Assembly (NCBI GenBank): GCA_001695595.3
Contig: MBPM02000007.1
Coordinates: forward strand, 1-64,000
Direction: 5' to 3'
DNA: 64,000 bases
Origin: Plasmopara viticola
Taxonomy: Eukaryota > Oomycota > Peronosporomycetes > Peronosporales > Peronosporaceae
Shown here: in pieces, positions 45,916-56,903 of the stretch
Layout: every line of letters starts with the position of its first letter
Numbering within the stretch: the stretch's first letter is position 1
Notes under the pieces: model-generated
Told to the model about the DNA's origin: nothing
Database searches by the model: none
The model's input: only the letters and a program-made list of their open reading frames with translations
Made by a program: the position numbers and the translations under genes

Positions 45916-48704
45916 TGCCCAGCAATGATTCGTAGCAAAGCCTGAAAACTAAAGGCTCTTTAATCGGGGCAAAATAAACCGTGTTTTAAAGAGCTCAATT
46001 TATGTAGGCATGCTTTGATTGGTTCAAAATCGGGATGCATAGCTACTTCTGCTCTATCGCGGATATTCTCGCATATCATTGTAAATTTGCTTTACTACTC
46101 GTAAACGAGAAACTTCAGCATGTTAAATAAAGCTTTTCATACTAAGGGCACTGTATCTACCCTCCTGCCACCACCAGAACTAGTGTATGAGTCCTTCAAA
46201 GACGCACGCGATGCTATAAAAAGGCATGCGCATAGCCAAGGGTATGCGTTGACCGTGAAGCTTACACTGTTTACGATGATTTTCAATTGTGCTTTTGTGT
46301 TACTGTGGCTTTCCGTCTGATTACCACTTGCGTTCCTTCCACACACGGCTGCTGTTTTCTGACTGTTGTCTAGTGAGCGATTGAAAATCAAAGCCTCTGG
46401 AGCTAAGCATTGCTTTAGAATTGCTTAGTTTGATCAAAAAATTGATAAAAATGGCAGTGAACTGAAAGTGTTGACGCACGTATGTTTGCCGTCGAAAAAA
46501 GCTCTTGTTGATGCGAAACGACGCCTGCGTCAAAAACCAGCCGTGCCTTCAATTGTCTATGAAGCTGCAGTGCCACAAACGCGGCTCGCAATCAGTGGAC
46601 AGTAGTAACTTAAAGCACGCAGCACAATTATGCTTCGTTTGTCGACACCCGCAAGGCCGTGCGTGGACACCAGTGTGTACTCGATTTGCATAGTGCCGGG
46701 GTGAGCACTAGTCTTATCGTCACAATACTTCAAAGCAAGGAGGCAGAGCGTAATGGTAAAAGCTGGACAGTAAGATATGCATATTTACAGGGACGAAAGT
46801 CGGTCATAATCATACATTTCTAGTAAAATTATCGCCTAAAAAAAAGAGATCCTGGCCTACATCTCGTGATACTTCTAACATACGTCAAGTAGAGCACCGT
46901 CGTGCGGTAGCATGCCGGTTTCCACTTGCAGCTAAAATTGACAGTGTGGCGACCAATAATGCTAATGCCTAATGTCTTGCGAATGTTGACAATTAGCAAA
47001 TACTTACCCATCTCTCAATAATTTCAATCCCCGCCAAAGAATACGCACCGAAATCGGCGCTTGGAAGCTTGGGCTTATTAATGCAGCATATAAGACGAAT
47101 TTTATCGGTCTCGCGTTATTGCATGTTACGGGAGTGATGGCCACCGCCCAAGCCTTCATCTTAGCTTTTTGCTCTATGTCAGAAGAAAGGAGAGAGAACT
47201 ACATGTGGGCGATGCACTTTGCCCGTTAGTTGTTCAACGACATTGGTGTTACGCCAAAGACCTTTGTGACTGCGTGCTTGTGCTTAATAAGCACGCTAAA
47301 CGATTTTTTTCCATCCGCACACTGCCTTCTCTAACGCTGGCACATAAACAAGAACATACTGTCGCGGCCGAAACGAACATTCGAATCAGCTGACTTTGTC
47401 ACCTGGCGCTGGCTTTGACGACCAGCTTCACTAAATGCAAAAAAAACTTTGATAAGCCAGTACTGCAATATCTTGCGCATACATGGCTAATATACAAAAG
47501 AGGGATCTGTTGCAGCTCTTTCACGCGACAAAGCTTACTTTGGTCATCTAACCACGTCGCACGTGATGAGTGTTCACGCTGCGTTAAAGATTAGTTTGCT
47601 GTATCAATTGGCAAACTTTTGTCAGTGGAGACGGTGTGTAGACTTGCATGCAGCAGTCAGCCAGCATCCATCAGACATACAACGGCGATGCAGCGAGCCG
47701 TCGCCGATATGGATTCAGCATCGGTATTTTGGAAAAGATCCCAGTCGCTGCCTTACATTCGACGCATCAGGAGTATCAGCAAAGGCTTTTACAAGAAAGT
47801 CGCATTGCTCCATTTTAAATGCACATGAAGATTTCCATTCTTCACTCTTTACATTAGTAAGTGAACTATGATTATTATAGGCTTAACAACATCGAAAATG
47901 GGACTTCCTTGTCGACACCTTTTCGATTTGGTCAGCATTGATTAGAAAGTAACGACTCTGACTGTCAGTGGTGGTTAGAACAGCTGACGCATCTCGTAAA
48001 TGCCGCAGTATCCTTGACAACCGAGACTGCCCTGAATGAAATTGCCGACAAATTTTAGGATGCGTCCGAACTTCGCAAACGGGTGCTTCCAGATCATCTT
48101 ACGGCCGTCCCAGTTGCTTATTTACATAATGAAAATGAGCGATTTCAAGGTTGCGGAAGGTCCAGCGGCTCAACTCAGCGTCGTCTTTTTTAGTTTGAGC
48201 ATGTCAAAAACACCCTGCGACCCCGTTTCAGATGCGCAAGGTGTAACCAAATCACCCATCATTTCAGGACCTGTCACCAATTACCTTCAATATCAACGGT
48301 GCCTAAAATCAATGCAGCGCCCCCAACACTTTGGTACCTAATTACTAAATAGGCTTTGACAGCGTTAGGCAAAACGGCTGTTTTGTTGCGTTACATATCT
48401 GTTTACGGCGTTTTCGCGCTGTCGCGCAATGAAATTGATTAAATTTGACCAGTCAATTAGTATAAAAAGGCTCTATAACGAGCTTATATCGCTACCCTCA
48501 AAATAATTTAGTTCTTAAAATGCATTTTCTTGCACGTCGATCAATCACCAGAAGATCTTGAATTTTCTTGCACGTCTTGTATGTACAAGATGACGACACA
48601 TAAAGAGTTCCTTCGTAAAGTGGGGGGGTACAGTTTACATAGCTCGTATGATAGCATGCCCTATTTTCAGTGTTTTGGTGAAGCCATTGCTAATTTTGTA
48701 ATAC
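45916..48704. other. Intergenic between amidase gene and LINE derivative
   Basis: Apart from a possible transposase fragment at 46120-46320, I recognise only short unconvincing ORFs. Confidence 0.45.
46120..46320 (+). pseudogene. Possible FAR1/MULE-type DNA-binding fragment
   Basis: An ATG-started 66-codon ORF contains VYESFKDARDAIKRHAHSQGYAL, resembling the start of FAR1-like DNA-binding domains of MULE transposases (F.s...A..a...A...GY....). The rest becomes hydrophobic and stops, with no WRKY-like zinc residues. Resemblance only. Confidence 0.3.
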
Positions 48705-48716
48705 TATCCAAACTCT

Positions 48717-49043
48717 AGCTTGGAAAAGGTTGGGGTGACGCCCTCCTTCCAAGCGCGGGGGCTAAATGCTCGCGCGCTTCGGGCAGGTGCTCTCGGGCAT
48801 CTGCAGGTCTCTAACGAGTCTCAGCCTCGACGCGACGGTCTCCAGCACCGGGCGCCACCTGGGCTCTTATCAAGTCAGAAATAAAAAAATAATGGAAGAC
48901 CCTTACGACCTCGGTGCTGGCTGCACTGCCCGCCGAACGAGACCCGACGTATGCGGACACCACTCTATGCCGTGGACTAGCCAGACTGAGCCTAGCACGT
49001 GCATAACTTGGCAACGCGATAACGTAATACAATACAATACAAA
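48717..49043 (+). mobile_element. Short internally deleted LINE derivative, 12-bp target duplication
   Basis: TATCCAAACTCT flanks it (48705-48716 and 49044-49055). The 5' about 130 bp matches 41769 onward (GGAAAAGGTTGGGGTGACGC) and the 3' part matches 42775-42910. The element is 327 bp long and ends in (TACAA)n. It behaves like a SINE made from the ends of a LINE. Confidence 0.85.
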
Positions 49044-49055
49044 TATCCAAACTCT

Positions 49056-49618
49056 TGTTTATTGGGCTTTGTCGTCTGTGCGGTGTATATAATGTGAGAT
49101 ATGTGGGGTAGAAAGCAATGCCATACAATCTAAAGGTCCTCTTTAATGCTCTAAGTTAAGCTTTTGTCAGTGAACGAATAAAAGTGGTTAATAATTTGTT
49201 GAGGCAAACACCGTTTTTAGCATGACTCCACTTCGAGTGCCCGAAATTCAAGAACTTGTTTGTAAAGACGTGACGTTACCTACTAATTCTCACCTTTTCT
49301 ATAAGATTCGTGTCTGGCCTCTACTGAAAATCGACTTCTGGTACTAAAATATGATTAGAAAACACCGGTACAGCAAATACTCGTAGCGGAGTGGATCATC
49401 ACCTAATAATCGTCAATGCTTACAAATCAGCATACGATTTGATGAAAATCGCACTATGCAGCCTTCCAATTTACTCATTCTTTTTATGGAATTTTGGTCT
49501 CTTTATCAATATAACCGGTACAGACTGAATTTTAGCATCCGTTGTCCGATCGCCAGCTGTGAATACATAGATCAAGTCACTGGTCTGTTATTTGCACATT
49601 TGCCCCAAAGCTAACACA
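49056..49618. other. Upstream region of the calpain-fold gene
   Basis: About 560 bp without ORFs of note, probably containing the promoter. No specific element was identified. Confidence 0.45.
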
Positions 49619-52600
49619 ATGTTCTGCGGGGAGTGCGGCCACCGCTGGGAGCCCGATGAGATTGCCAACGCGCGCTTCTGCGCTGAGTGTGGAGCCCCTC
49701 GTGAAGACGTACCCTCTCAAGCTTCAGGTGTCTCGGCTCCCGTACCAGCTTCCACCTCCATGCTTTTTGCATCCTCCAGCTCGAGTATCAATTCCTCGTC
49801 GGCCTACAATACGCCTGCGTCGATTGCTGCCTCCCTTCCCACCTCATCTGTCTCCGCACCCAGCTGTAGCGCATCCGTCCCTTCAAGTTTATACAATGCA
49901 GCGCCAGTGAGAAGCTCTATCTCAAACACACCATCTACCATTAAATGCACGCAATGCGGAGTGCCGTTTGGAGACTCGACCGCCCTCTTCTGTGGTGAGT
50001 GCGGGACCCACCGCCCTGCGGCGGCTTCTGTAGCCTTATCGTTTTCAACAATCGCACCTAATGGAAACGAAAGATACCTGGAAGGTGCGGCACCCGCTTC
50101 CTACGCGGCTCCAGCTGCCCCAACGCAACCGGCAGCTTATGGAGCAAGCTCGACGTTTGCGTCCTCAGCTAGCGTGGGCTGTTATCCAAATCACACTACA
50201 ACGCTTCCTCCGTCTGCTACATCAGCTGCAGCCGTGGTAAACGACTCGTATTCTTTCGCGGCTTCTCTTCCTGCGCACGATCCTTATGCCTCACCACAGA
50301 CGCCATTAGCCTCCTCTGAGCCACTGGCTTCTGTGACTTTAAATACAGCAGCTCCATCGAGCAGCAGTATTAGCAAGTTGCTCGCAAATTTGTCAGTAAG
50401 TGCAAAACCCGAAGGTGAGCGAGATGAGCCGGATGGAACTGGAGCGGGAGTGACTATTCGACAAGTTATTCGCGCCCGTAATATGGATTCTCTGAGCACG
50501 AGATTGGAAATCTCTCAAGCTATGGAACGCAATCGCATCAATCCACAAGAACGTAGTGAAGGCTACAACGTCACCAAGGTGAATGAAACCATAACTGTGA
50601 TGCAAAATGAACGCGCTGATCCGGTTGAAGAACGTTATTACGACCAGCGAACTCTACCCGACAATAACGAGTGGTTGCACTTACTGCGCAAACATCGTCA
50701 GACGGGTACGAAGTTTACGGATTCACAATTTCCGCCTGATTCGTCATCGATCTTTCGCGTTGCAACTAATTCAAAGTATCCGCATCTTCAAGATTACATT
50801 CGTAAGTGGAAGCGTGTGACAGATTTTTTCAATGAAACGGCTTACGTGGAAATTACTATGCTGGACGATGCTAAAAAACTTGTGTGTAGCATGTCGATTA
50901 AAAATCCAATGGAAGCTGAGAGTATTTTGCAGGTGATCCGTCAGAGTCCAACGCCAATCGACGCACAATTTCTGAAAATAGCTAAGGAAGCTGTGACGAC
51001 GGGTGTCACAAAGCGCAAACGTGATCACTTGCTTTTACTTACGAAGAATATGATCGTTCACATGAGCGAGTTTGTACAAGATGGGCTACAGCGGTTTGAG
51101 CTCATGTGGGAAAAGAGTTTTCTTGACTTTTACAAGCCACTTGTTTTTTCTAGTGTGGGAGAAGGATCGGGTTATCGTGTTGATGGGACGGACTCTAAAG
51201 TCGCGTCTCGTGTCTCAATCTTAGTGCCCGTGTATTTCCGTGCTCAAGGCACGTGTCTTTTTGATCGATCGCAAGAGTCAAAAGCTGCTAGCCGTGTCTC
51301 GGGTGTCGGAATTAGTCCCGGTGATGTGCGAGTGGGAAGGCTTGCCGACGCTTACGTATTCGGTGCGCTTTCCATTTTATCGACGTCGCAGCTTGCCTTG
51401 TCACAAGTCTTTCCGCATTTAAGTGACGATTTGGTACGTCCAGACCGAGTTGAGGTTGGTTCAGCGTTTCCTAAGGAACAACAGTACAATGAAGAGGGTG
51501 TGTATGCTGTTCGCTTCTGGCGCAATAATCGCAGTCGCATCGTAGTTGTCGATGACTTCATACCATGCAGTCAGTACGGTAAGCCTGTATTTGGGTCTTT
51601 TACTGGTAGCAGCGGTAAGTTTGAGATCTGGTCGCTGCTGATCGAGAAGGCGTATGCGAAACTTCACGGTGGATACGAGGCGATTATTGGTGGACAGGAA
51701 GGGTACGTCTTGCAGGACCTTTACGGCGGTGTTCCTACGCGATACAATCTTCATGAAAAGTGTGCAAACGAGGAAGCTGCATGGCAGACAATCAGCAGTG
51801 CATTGCAAGCGGGCTCTCTTGTGGGATGTAGCAATGAAGATATGACAGTAGAATTACCCAAGGGGCTCCGCAAGACCGATGCTTATGGTATCATGAAACT
51901 GGTAGAGCTAACTTTTCAGGGCGCGCATATTCGGTTGATCCAGTTGCGTAATAGTTGGGGCATTGGGACGCATCATCAACCAGAAAAGTGGCAAGGCTCG
52001 TGGTCTAACGAAGACTCAAAATGGCACAGCTTTAGTCGTATGCAAAAAGTTGAGTGTGGGTTTCAGTTTCGTGATGATCACACATACTGGATGGAATTCA
52101 GTGCTTTTTTCTGCTTTTTCACGACTGTCATTGAGTCGCGAAACCTATATAATTTTCGATCCGCTCCAGATGGTGTCGGTAATCCTGTCTCACCGACTTT
52201 GAGCATTCATATTGTGTCAGGTGAGTGGAATGGTATCACGAGTGGTGGGCGTGATGCCATGCACTTAAATCCTCAAGTGCAGCTCTTCTCGCCAGCTACC
52301 AATGGCTGCGACCTTATTGTCCATTTGGAACAGCCGTCGCGCCGGATAAAGATGGAGACAGAGTACACAGCATACATTGCGCCTGTTGTCGTCAAGAATG
52401 GCGAGCGACAGCAACGCAAAATTGATCTATCGCAGGATGTGGTGGCTACAGGTACCTTCATTTCTAACCGGAGTTGCCTCCTGGAACTTCCGTTGATGCC
52501 GACAGATGGTGGCAAGCCGTTTGTGATTATTCCAGTGACTTACGACGGTCATCTTCCGTTTCAATTGGGCTTTTCTATGACGCTTTTCACATCCAAGCCG

Positions 52601-53296
52601 ACGGCTGTGCTTCCAGTCTCGGACACGGGCTCCCTGCCTGTATGTTGCATTTGCCAGAAAGCTCTCTCTGGCACCTTTCGCACCTTCACGCACGATAAAG
52701 AGGGACAGATCAAGGTCGATCGCGTGTGTCAAGGAGCGTGCGTGGATGCATATCGCGAGCGTAATACGCCTGTTTGCGTTGATTGCCACCAGCGCATTGA
52801 AGTAGTGGAAGGCCGATTCTCGGGCCGTATGTTTACCCTTCCTGACGGCTCAAGTGTTCACGCTGAGTGTATTGACGCGTACCAGATCCGTACGTCTGAA
52901 AAATGCATTCACTGCGGCCATGCGATTGCTGCCATTCCTGGCCAATTTGACGGAAAATATTACCAGGTAACTGGAGGCAAGTGCCACGGAGAGTGCATGG
53001 AGGCATATCAGTTGGCCACTGCACAGCGCTGCGTGCATTGTAGTGAGCCTGTGATTAAAGTAGCAGGCAGATTTGATGGTCGCTTCTATAAGATTGAGGG
53101 TGAGCGCCTTGTACACTTTGAGTGCTGGGAGCAGTATCAGCAGTCCGTAGCACCCAAATGCGTGCACTGTGTGCAACCAATTTTGCAAATTCCTGGACGA
53201 TTCGATGGTCGCTTCTACGACTTAGCCAGTGGTATTGGCAAAGTGCACTTTGAGTGTTGGAATGCCTATCAGACACTTGCAACCGCGCCAATGTAA
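49619..53296 (+). CDS. Calpain-fold pseudoprotease with zinc ribbons and LIM-like repeats (1225 aa)
   Basis: The start is the ATG at 49619; a 9-codon TTG extension upstream is unlikely. Order of domains: a zinc ribbon with C3, C6, C21 and C24; Ser/Ala/Pro-rich linker; a second ribbon (CTQCG...CGECG, about 110-130); a calpain core at about 515-800; calpain-like beta domain; and from about 1005 to the end five zinc-binding repeats of about 45 residues (CxxC...GRFDGRFY...HxEC), LIM-like. In the core the block usually reading GDCWFLSAL is ADAYVFGAL, so the catalytic Cys is Ala578. GHAY is TDAYG, so the catalytic His is Asp754. LRNSWG keeps Asn778. The protein is therefore unlikely to cut peptides. 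A role as scaffold or regulator is inference. The single long exon has no stops. Confidence 0.92.
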   Translation: MFCGECGHRWEPDEIANARFCAECGAPREDVPSQASGVSAPVPASTSMLFASSSSSINSSSAYNTPASIAASLPTSSVSAPSCSASVPSSLYNAAPVRSSISNTPSTIKCTQCGVPFGDSTALFCGECGTHRPAAASVALSFSTIAPNGNERYLEGAAPASYAAPAAPTQPAAYGASSTFASSASVGCYPNHTTTLPPSATSAAAVVNDSYSFAASLPAHDPYASPQTPLASSEPLASVTLNTAAPSSSSISKLLANLSVSAKPEGERDEPDGTGAGVTIRQVIRARNMDSLSTRLEISQAMERNRINPQERSEGYNVTKVNETITVMQNERADPVEERYYDQRTLPDNNEWLHLLRKHRQTGTKFTDSQFPPDSSSIFRVATNSKYPHLQDYIRKWKRVTDFFNETAYVEITMLDDAKKLVCSMSIKNPMEAESILQVIRQSPTPIDAQFLKIAKEAVTTGVTKRKRDHLLLLTKNMIVHMSEFVQDGLQRFELMWEKSFLDFYKPLVFSSVGEGSGYRVDGTDSKVASRVSILVPVYFRAQGTCLFDRSQESKAASRVSGVGISPGDVRVGRLADAYVFGALSILSTSQLALSQVFPHLSDDLVRPDRVEVGSAFPKEQQYNEEGVYAVRFWRNNRSRIVVVDDFIPCSQYGKPVFGSFTGSSGKFEIWSLLIEKAYAKLHGGYEAIIGGQEGYVLQDLYGGVPTRYNLHEKCANEEAAWQTISSALQAGSLVGCSNEDMTVELPKGLRKTDAYGIMKLVELTFQGAHIRLIQLRNSWGIGTHHQPEKWQGSWSNEDSKWHSFSRMQKVECGFQFRDDHTYWMEFSAFFCFFTTVIESRNLYNFRSAPDGVGNPVSPTLSIHIVSGEWNGITSGGRDAMHLNPQVQLFSPATNGCDLIVHLEQPSRRIKMETEYTAYIAPVVVKNGERQQRKIDLSQDVVATGTFISNRSCLLELPLMPTDGGKPFVIIPVTYDGHLPFQLGFSMTLFTSKPTAVLPVSDTGSLPVCCICQKALSGTFRTFTHDKEGQIKVDRVCQGACVDAYRERNTPVCVDCHQRIEVVEGRFSGRMFTLPDGSSVHAECIDAYQIRTSEKCIHCGHAIAAIPGQFDGKYYQVTGGKCHGECMEAYQLATAQRCVHCSEPVIKVAGRFDGRFYKIEGERLVHFECWEQYQQSVAPKCVHCVQPILQIPGRFDGRFYDLASGIGKVHFECWNAYQTLATAPM

Positions 53297-53793
53297 GCGG
53301 TCCCTTGAGGAATAAAAGTGTTTATGGTAAATCGAACATTTAGAGCACGCGATTGATGCATTCAAGGGCTTAGAATTGGACTTCAAAATATCGCAGACAC
53401 ACCAGCTCTGTCAAGCACTTATGCTTCTGACATTTCGGTTTAAAATCTCGGAACTCCTTTTCCTCTCAAATCTCAAATTGACACCAGATTTGTTACAGAA
53501 ATAGTGATCTGACTTCGCAAAAAAAGACTTTATACACATGAGATGCGATTACATCCGTCCAAGATAAAAACAAATGTTTAGATAAAAGAAAAAGTAAATG
53601 CGTCAAGTAAAGGTGACGGAGATTTGCTTAATACGAAAATGTCTGCTTGAATGAGAGAACATACGACCTTGAAAAGATACGGACCGGCAAACTCTTGAGC
53701 CCCCCGGAACAAATCTCGATCCAGCCAGCATTTTGTGCTAGTACAATAAGAAAAGGTAAGGCTCGTATAGGTCCTGATCAGCGTTGTCTGCGC

Positions 53794-54027
53794 TCATCCT
53801 TGTTCGTGGACGATCAAGGATTGCCATGCGGCGGCCGTATGCTGACCATAAGGTTGTGTGGGCGAGTACCCATAACTCTGTGCGCTTTGAATGGCCGGCT
53901 TGGCAGGAAATATACTAAAAAGAGGAATGTGTTCTTCAGAGACCTTCAGCTGAGTGACGCGGCGGTCGATCCGAAGTAAAGCTTGTTGATCACATGTCTG
54001 AAAAAAATATCTGCTCCTCAATAGCAT
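53794..54027 (-). pseudogene. Remnant related to 40180-40430
   Basis: The minus frame has IQSAQSYGYSPTQPYGQ, like AQSAQPYGYATPQPY at 40180-40430. Short DNA blocks match over about 65 bp. No function recognised. Confidence 0.3.
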
Positions 54028-55744
54028 TAATTATTCGGCGTCGTCTCGAAGAAGCCGTCACCTGACTGCCACGTCCAAATTTCCAGCACATCTAAAGGGC
54101 GTACACTTGGTTGCTCAAAGGATATTGCTCCACTTGATAAGAGCGAAAATTTAAGAGAAAGCAGCTTTTTCAGCTGTGTTTTTTCCACAAGAACAAGCGA
54201 TATTACCAGGCAAAGTGCGCTGCGAGGCAGAGGTGCTGCAACTTGATTTGGAAACAACGGGCGTTTCGTATGTGAGTTGCGGTCTTCTGGTCACCCTGGA
54301 GATCAATAGAAGGGACTCCTTACCCACGCTTCAAAGTTCTGCTCCCAGTGCCCGACTCGACATCATGCCGATGCCAAACCATCTCAAAGGTGAGTTGCCT
54401 TCGATTTATAATCATCAAACTGTATTCCAAGATCACGAGCGCATAGCACTTTGATTACGGTGAATTGACTTAAGGTCATAAGACCCTGATTATACTCAAT
54501 CAAAAAAGAGTTGTACAACAAGCCGTGGTTGTGATGAACATCAAACCTAATTCCATACAATATCCAAGCTTCCCTATCTTCTTATGACGTGGTAGTTTTT
54601 CTTAGGGGGATTTGATGAGGTTCTAAAAGCACGAACGTAGCCACCATAACCTACGCTGACTACATGTCACTTCCAACACGAAGTGTCATTCAGAGATGCA
54701 AATTTCTTGGAGAGCTCCCGCGGTGTACAAAGCAGATGAGCTTATGGCTCATATTAACCGATCGGTGCCCTTTTGGAATATCTTGCTATTTCTTGTTGGA
54801 CGGGTTGTCCAGAGAGTGAGTGAACTGGCAATTTGCGTCGTTATTCGGCACTGGGTGAGTCACATAGCCCCTCACCCGTTAGGTTGGGGACTTCGAGCAC
54901 TAAATCGACCAGAGCAACGCACCAAAAGTTGTTGTCTGCGACTTTGTTTCTTCCATTCGGCTCTCAGGTCTTGTGACCTAAGTGACAAGAAAGTCCTTGA
55001 TCGAGGCTTTTTCGCAAAAAATTGGCGCTTTTGGAGAAGTGGCCAGTGAGTTTGATGTCAAGTCCGACACCTAAAGAGCGTGCTCTTGAAAGATATGGCT
55101 GTATTGGCATCTTTGTGACCTGAGTCCCTTAGCGTTCTTAAGACGTGAGGATCCTAGCAAGGAAGTTAAACATTCAGCACTTGAGCCCAAAGTTAGAGGT
55201 GTCTGTAGATCATTATATGAGACAGATTGGTAGGCTTCGCGGTGGCAAATTAAGAAGTCTTTCTAAGTCTTCACTGCCTAAGTAAGTCTCTGTATGTTTT
55301 AGGTTGCCGCCTAAGTCACGGGCGCAATGTTTTTGCCGGTGCAGTCTTTGTAATAGATGCATCCTTGTACGCAGAGAGTGATTGTGGTGCAGAGACGCAT
55401 CGAAAATCAAAGCAACCTTCTACAGCGTTGACTTCTTCATCGTAAGATACCCGGCCGACCGGCAGCCTTTTTGCTGCTCATTCGGTCAGCATGATAGCCA
55501 ACCAACTTTTCATAAAAGCTCGAGATTGAATGCTAAATTTTCGTGGTGTAAATCAATTGCACAACCATCGTGAGGACTTCACATTTTCTTAGAAGAGCTC
55601 CACGCCCCTACTGGTAATCAGCATGTGTCTGGCTCTGAGAGTGCAAATCCCTGCAGTAACCGTAGGCAAAACGAAGGTCACGTTCTACTGCCACCTCCAG
55701 GACAGATACCTATAATTCCTTTTTGTTTTATCGGGGCCAAAGAA

Positions 55745-55802
55745 GCAAAACCCGCTTTTTTGGTCACGATAGAACTTAACGCGCTAGCAAAGCGGGTTTT
55801 GC
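55745..55802. repeat. Perfect 14-bp inverted repeat
   Basis: GCAAAACCCGCTTT at 55745-55758 and its exact reverse complement at 55789-55802, separated by 30 bp. It could form a hairpin; no flanking gene uses it obviously. Confidence 0.8.
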
Positions 55803-56903
55803 ATTGCTAGGCAACATTTACGTCAATTCAGGTCGAGCGTAAAATCAGCGGGTCCACAGACACAATCGTGTAGGACAAGAAGCTGCTCGTCTACGGTCTG
55901 CCATTAAAGCGAGCTTGTACTCTTGGTTTGATTTGCCTTCTGCGTGGTGATGCCTACATCTTAAGGAGTTGGCTTAACTTTAGTCCGCTAAACATCATAG
56001 CCTGACTTGTTCAGAAGTGGCACCCGATGAATAGAGATGATTGGAGACCGTAAGCTTTTTGACCTTATTGATTTAAGTATAAGGCTTACACCTACCTTGT
56101 GGGCAAGGAGTCATGAGCGCTGGCGAACTTAGAGGTCGGTGAAGGATTGTTATTTCTTTCTGTTTCTTCATATGTTCTTGCTACACAAAGCTCTTGCGTT
56201 AGTGACTTGTGTAAGAACAACGCGTATCTAATTATCTGTTATCGTGGCGGCTCATGTGACCATCTCAACCTACTTAAAGTATTATAGGAGTTTGTTCTAC
56301 TTAAAGAAGCACATTTTAAGTTCCATCGGCTTGCACCTCATATGGGTGCTACAGCCGCTAATACCGGGCCTGTGCTGTTCGACCCCTAGAGTATTGATAG
56401 TGCTCGTATATTTCGTATGCCGTGATGCGTGTCATTTGCCTCGCAGCAGGAAGGGCTGTAATTTTAGCCTTCTCCTTGGGCTCGTTGAAGTCAGCAAGTC
56501 TTACGCACCTTTAAGAGTGCGTCCATAGTGGTTGAAGATTTATCCCGAAACCTCTGCGAGATTTAAATTGACAACCCTCTCGCGCAGGCGTGAAATTAGC
56601 AATTACGTGCTACCAGGTGTGACACACCTTGCACGGAAGATACGTGGAGGTAAACGAATAGTCTTCCGGTGAACGATTTCCTAAGAAATGGAAGTTTGCA
56701 ATAGATGCAGTTTGAAGTCTCATTTTTGTGAAACAATTTTGGTTTGGTCCTACCTTTGTATTTATCTAGCACCTAATTTCACTGCGCTAGGTCGTTCGAA
56801 TCAAATACTATCATTTCCATTCAATTTCTGTTTCATAAACAGACCCGATCAACGAACGTACTTTATTTCAAAAGAATGACATTTTGAATAGCAAATTTGA
56901 ACG

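Larger units (their letters stand above)
53297..56903. other. Intergenic between calpain-fold and RPRD genes
   Basis: A 3.6-kb gap. A possible repeated remnant lies at 53794-54027 on the minus strand. An ORF at 54176-54454 begins only with GTG and has no recognised domain. A perfect inverted repeat lies at 55745-55802. Confidence 0.45.

Noticed and set aside
49592..49618. Nine-residue N-terminal extension of the calpain-fold protein
   Set aside because: It starts with TTG; the ATG at 49619 directly precedes the first zinc ribbon.
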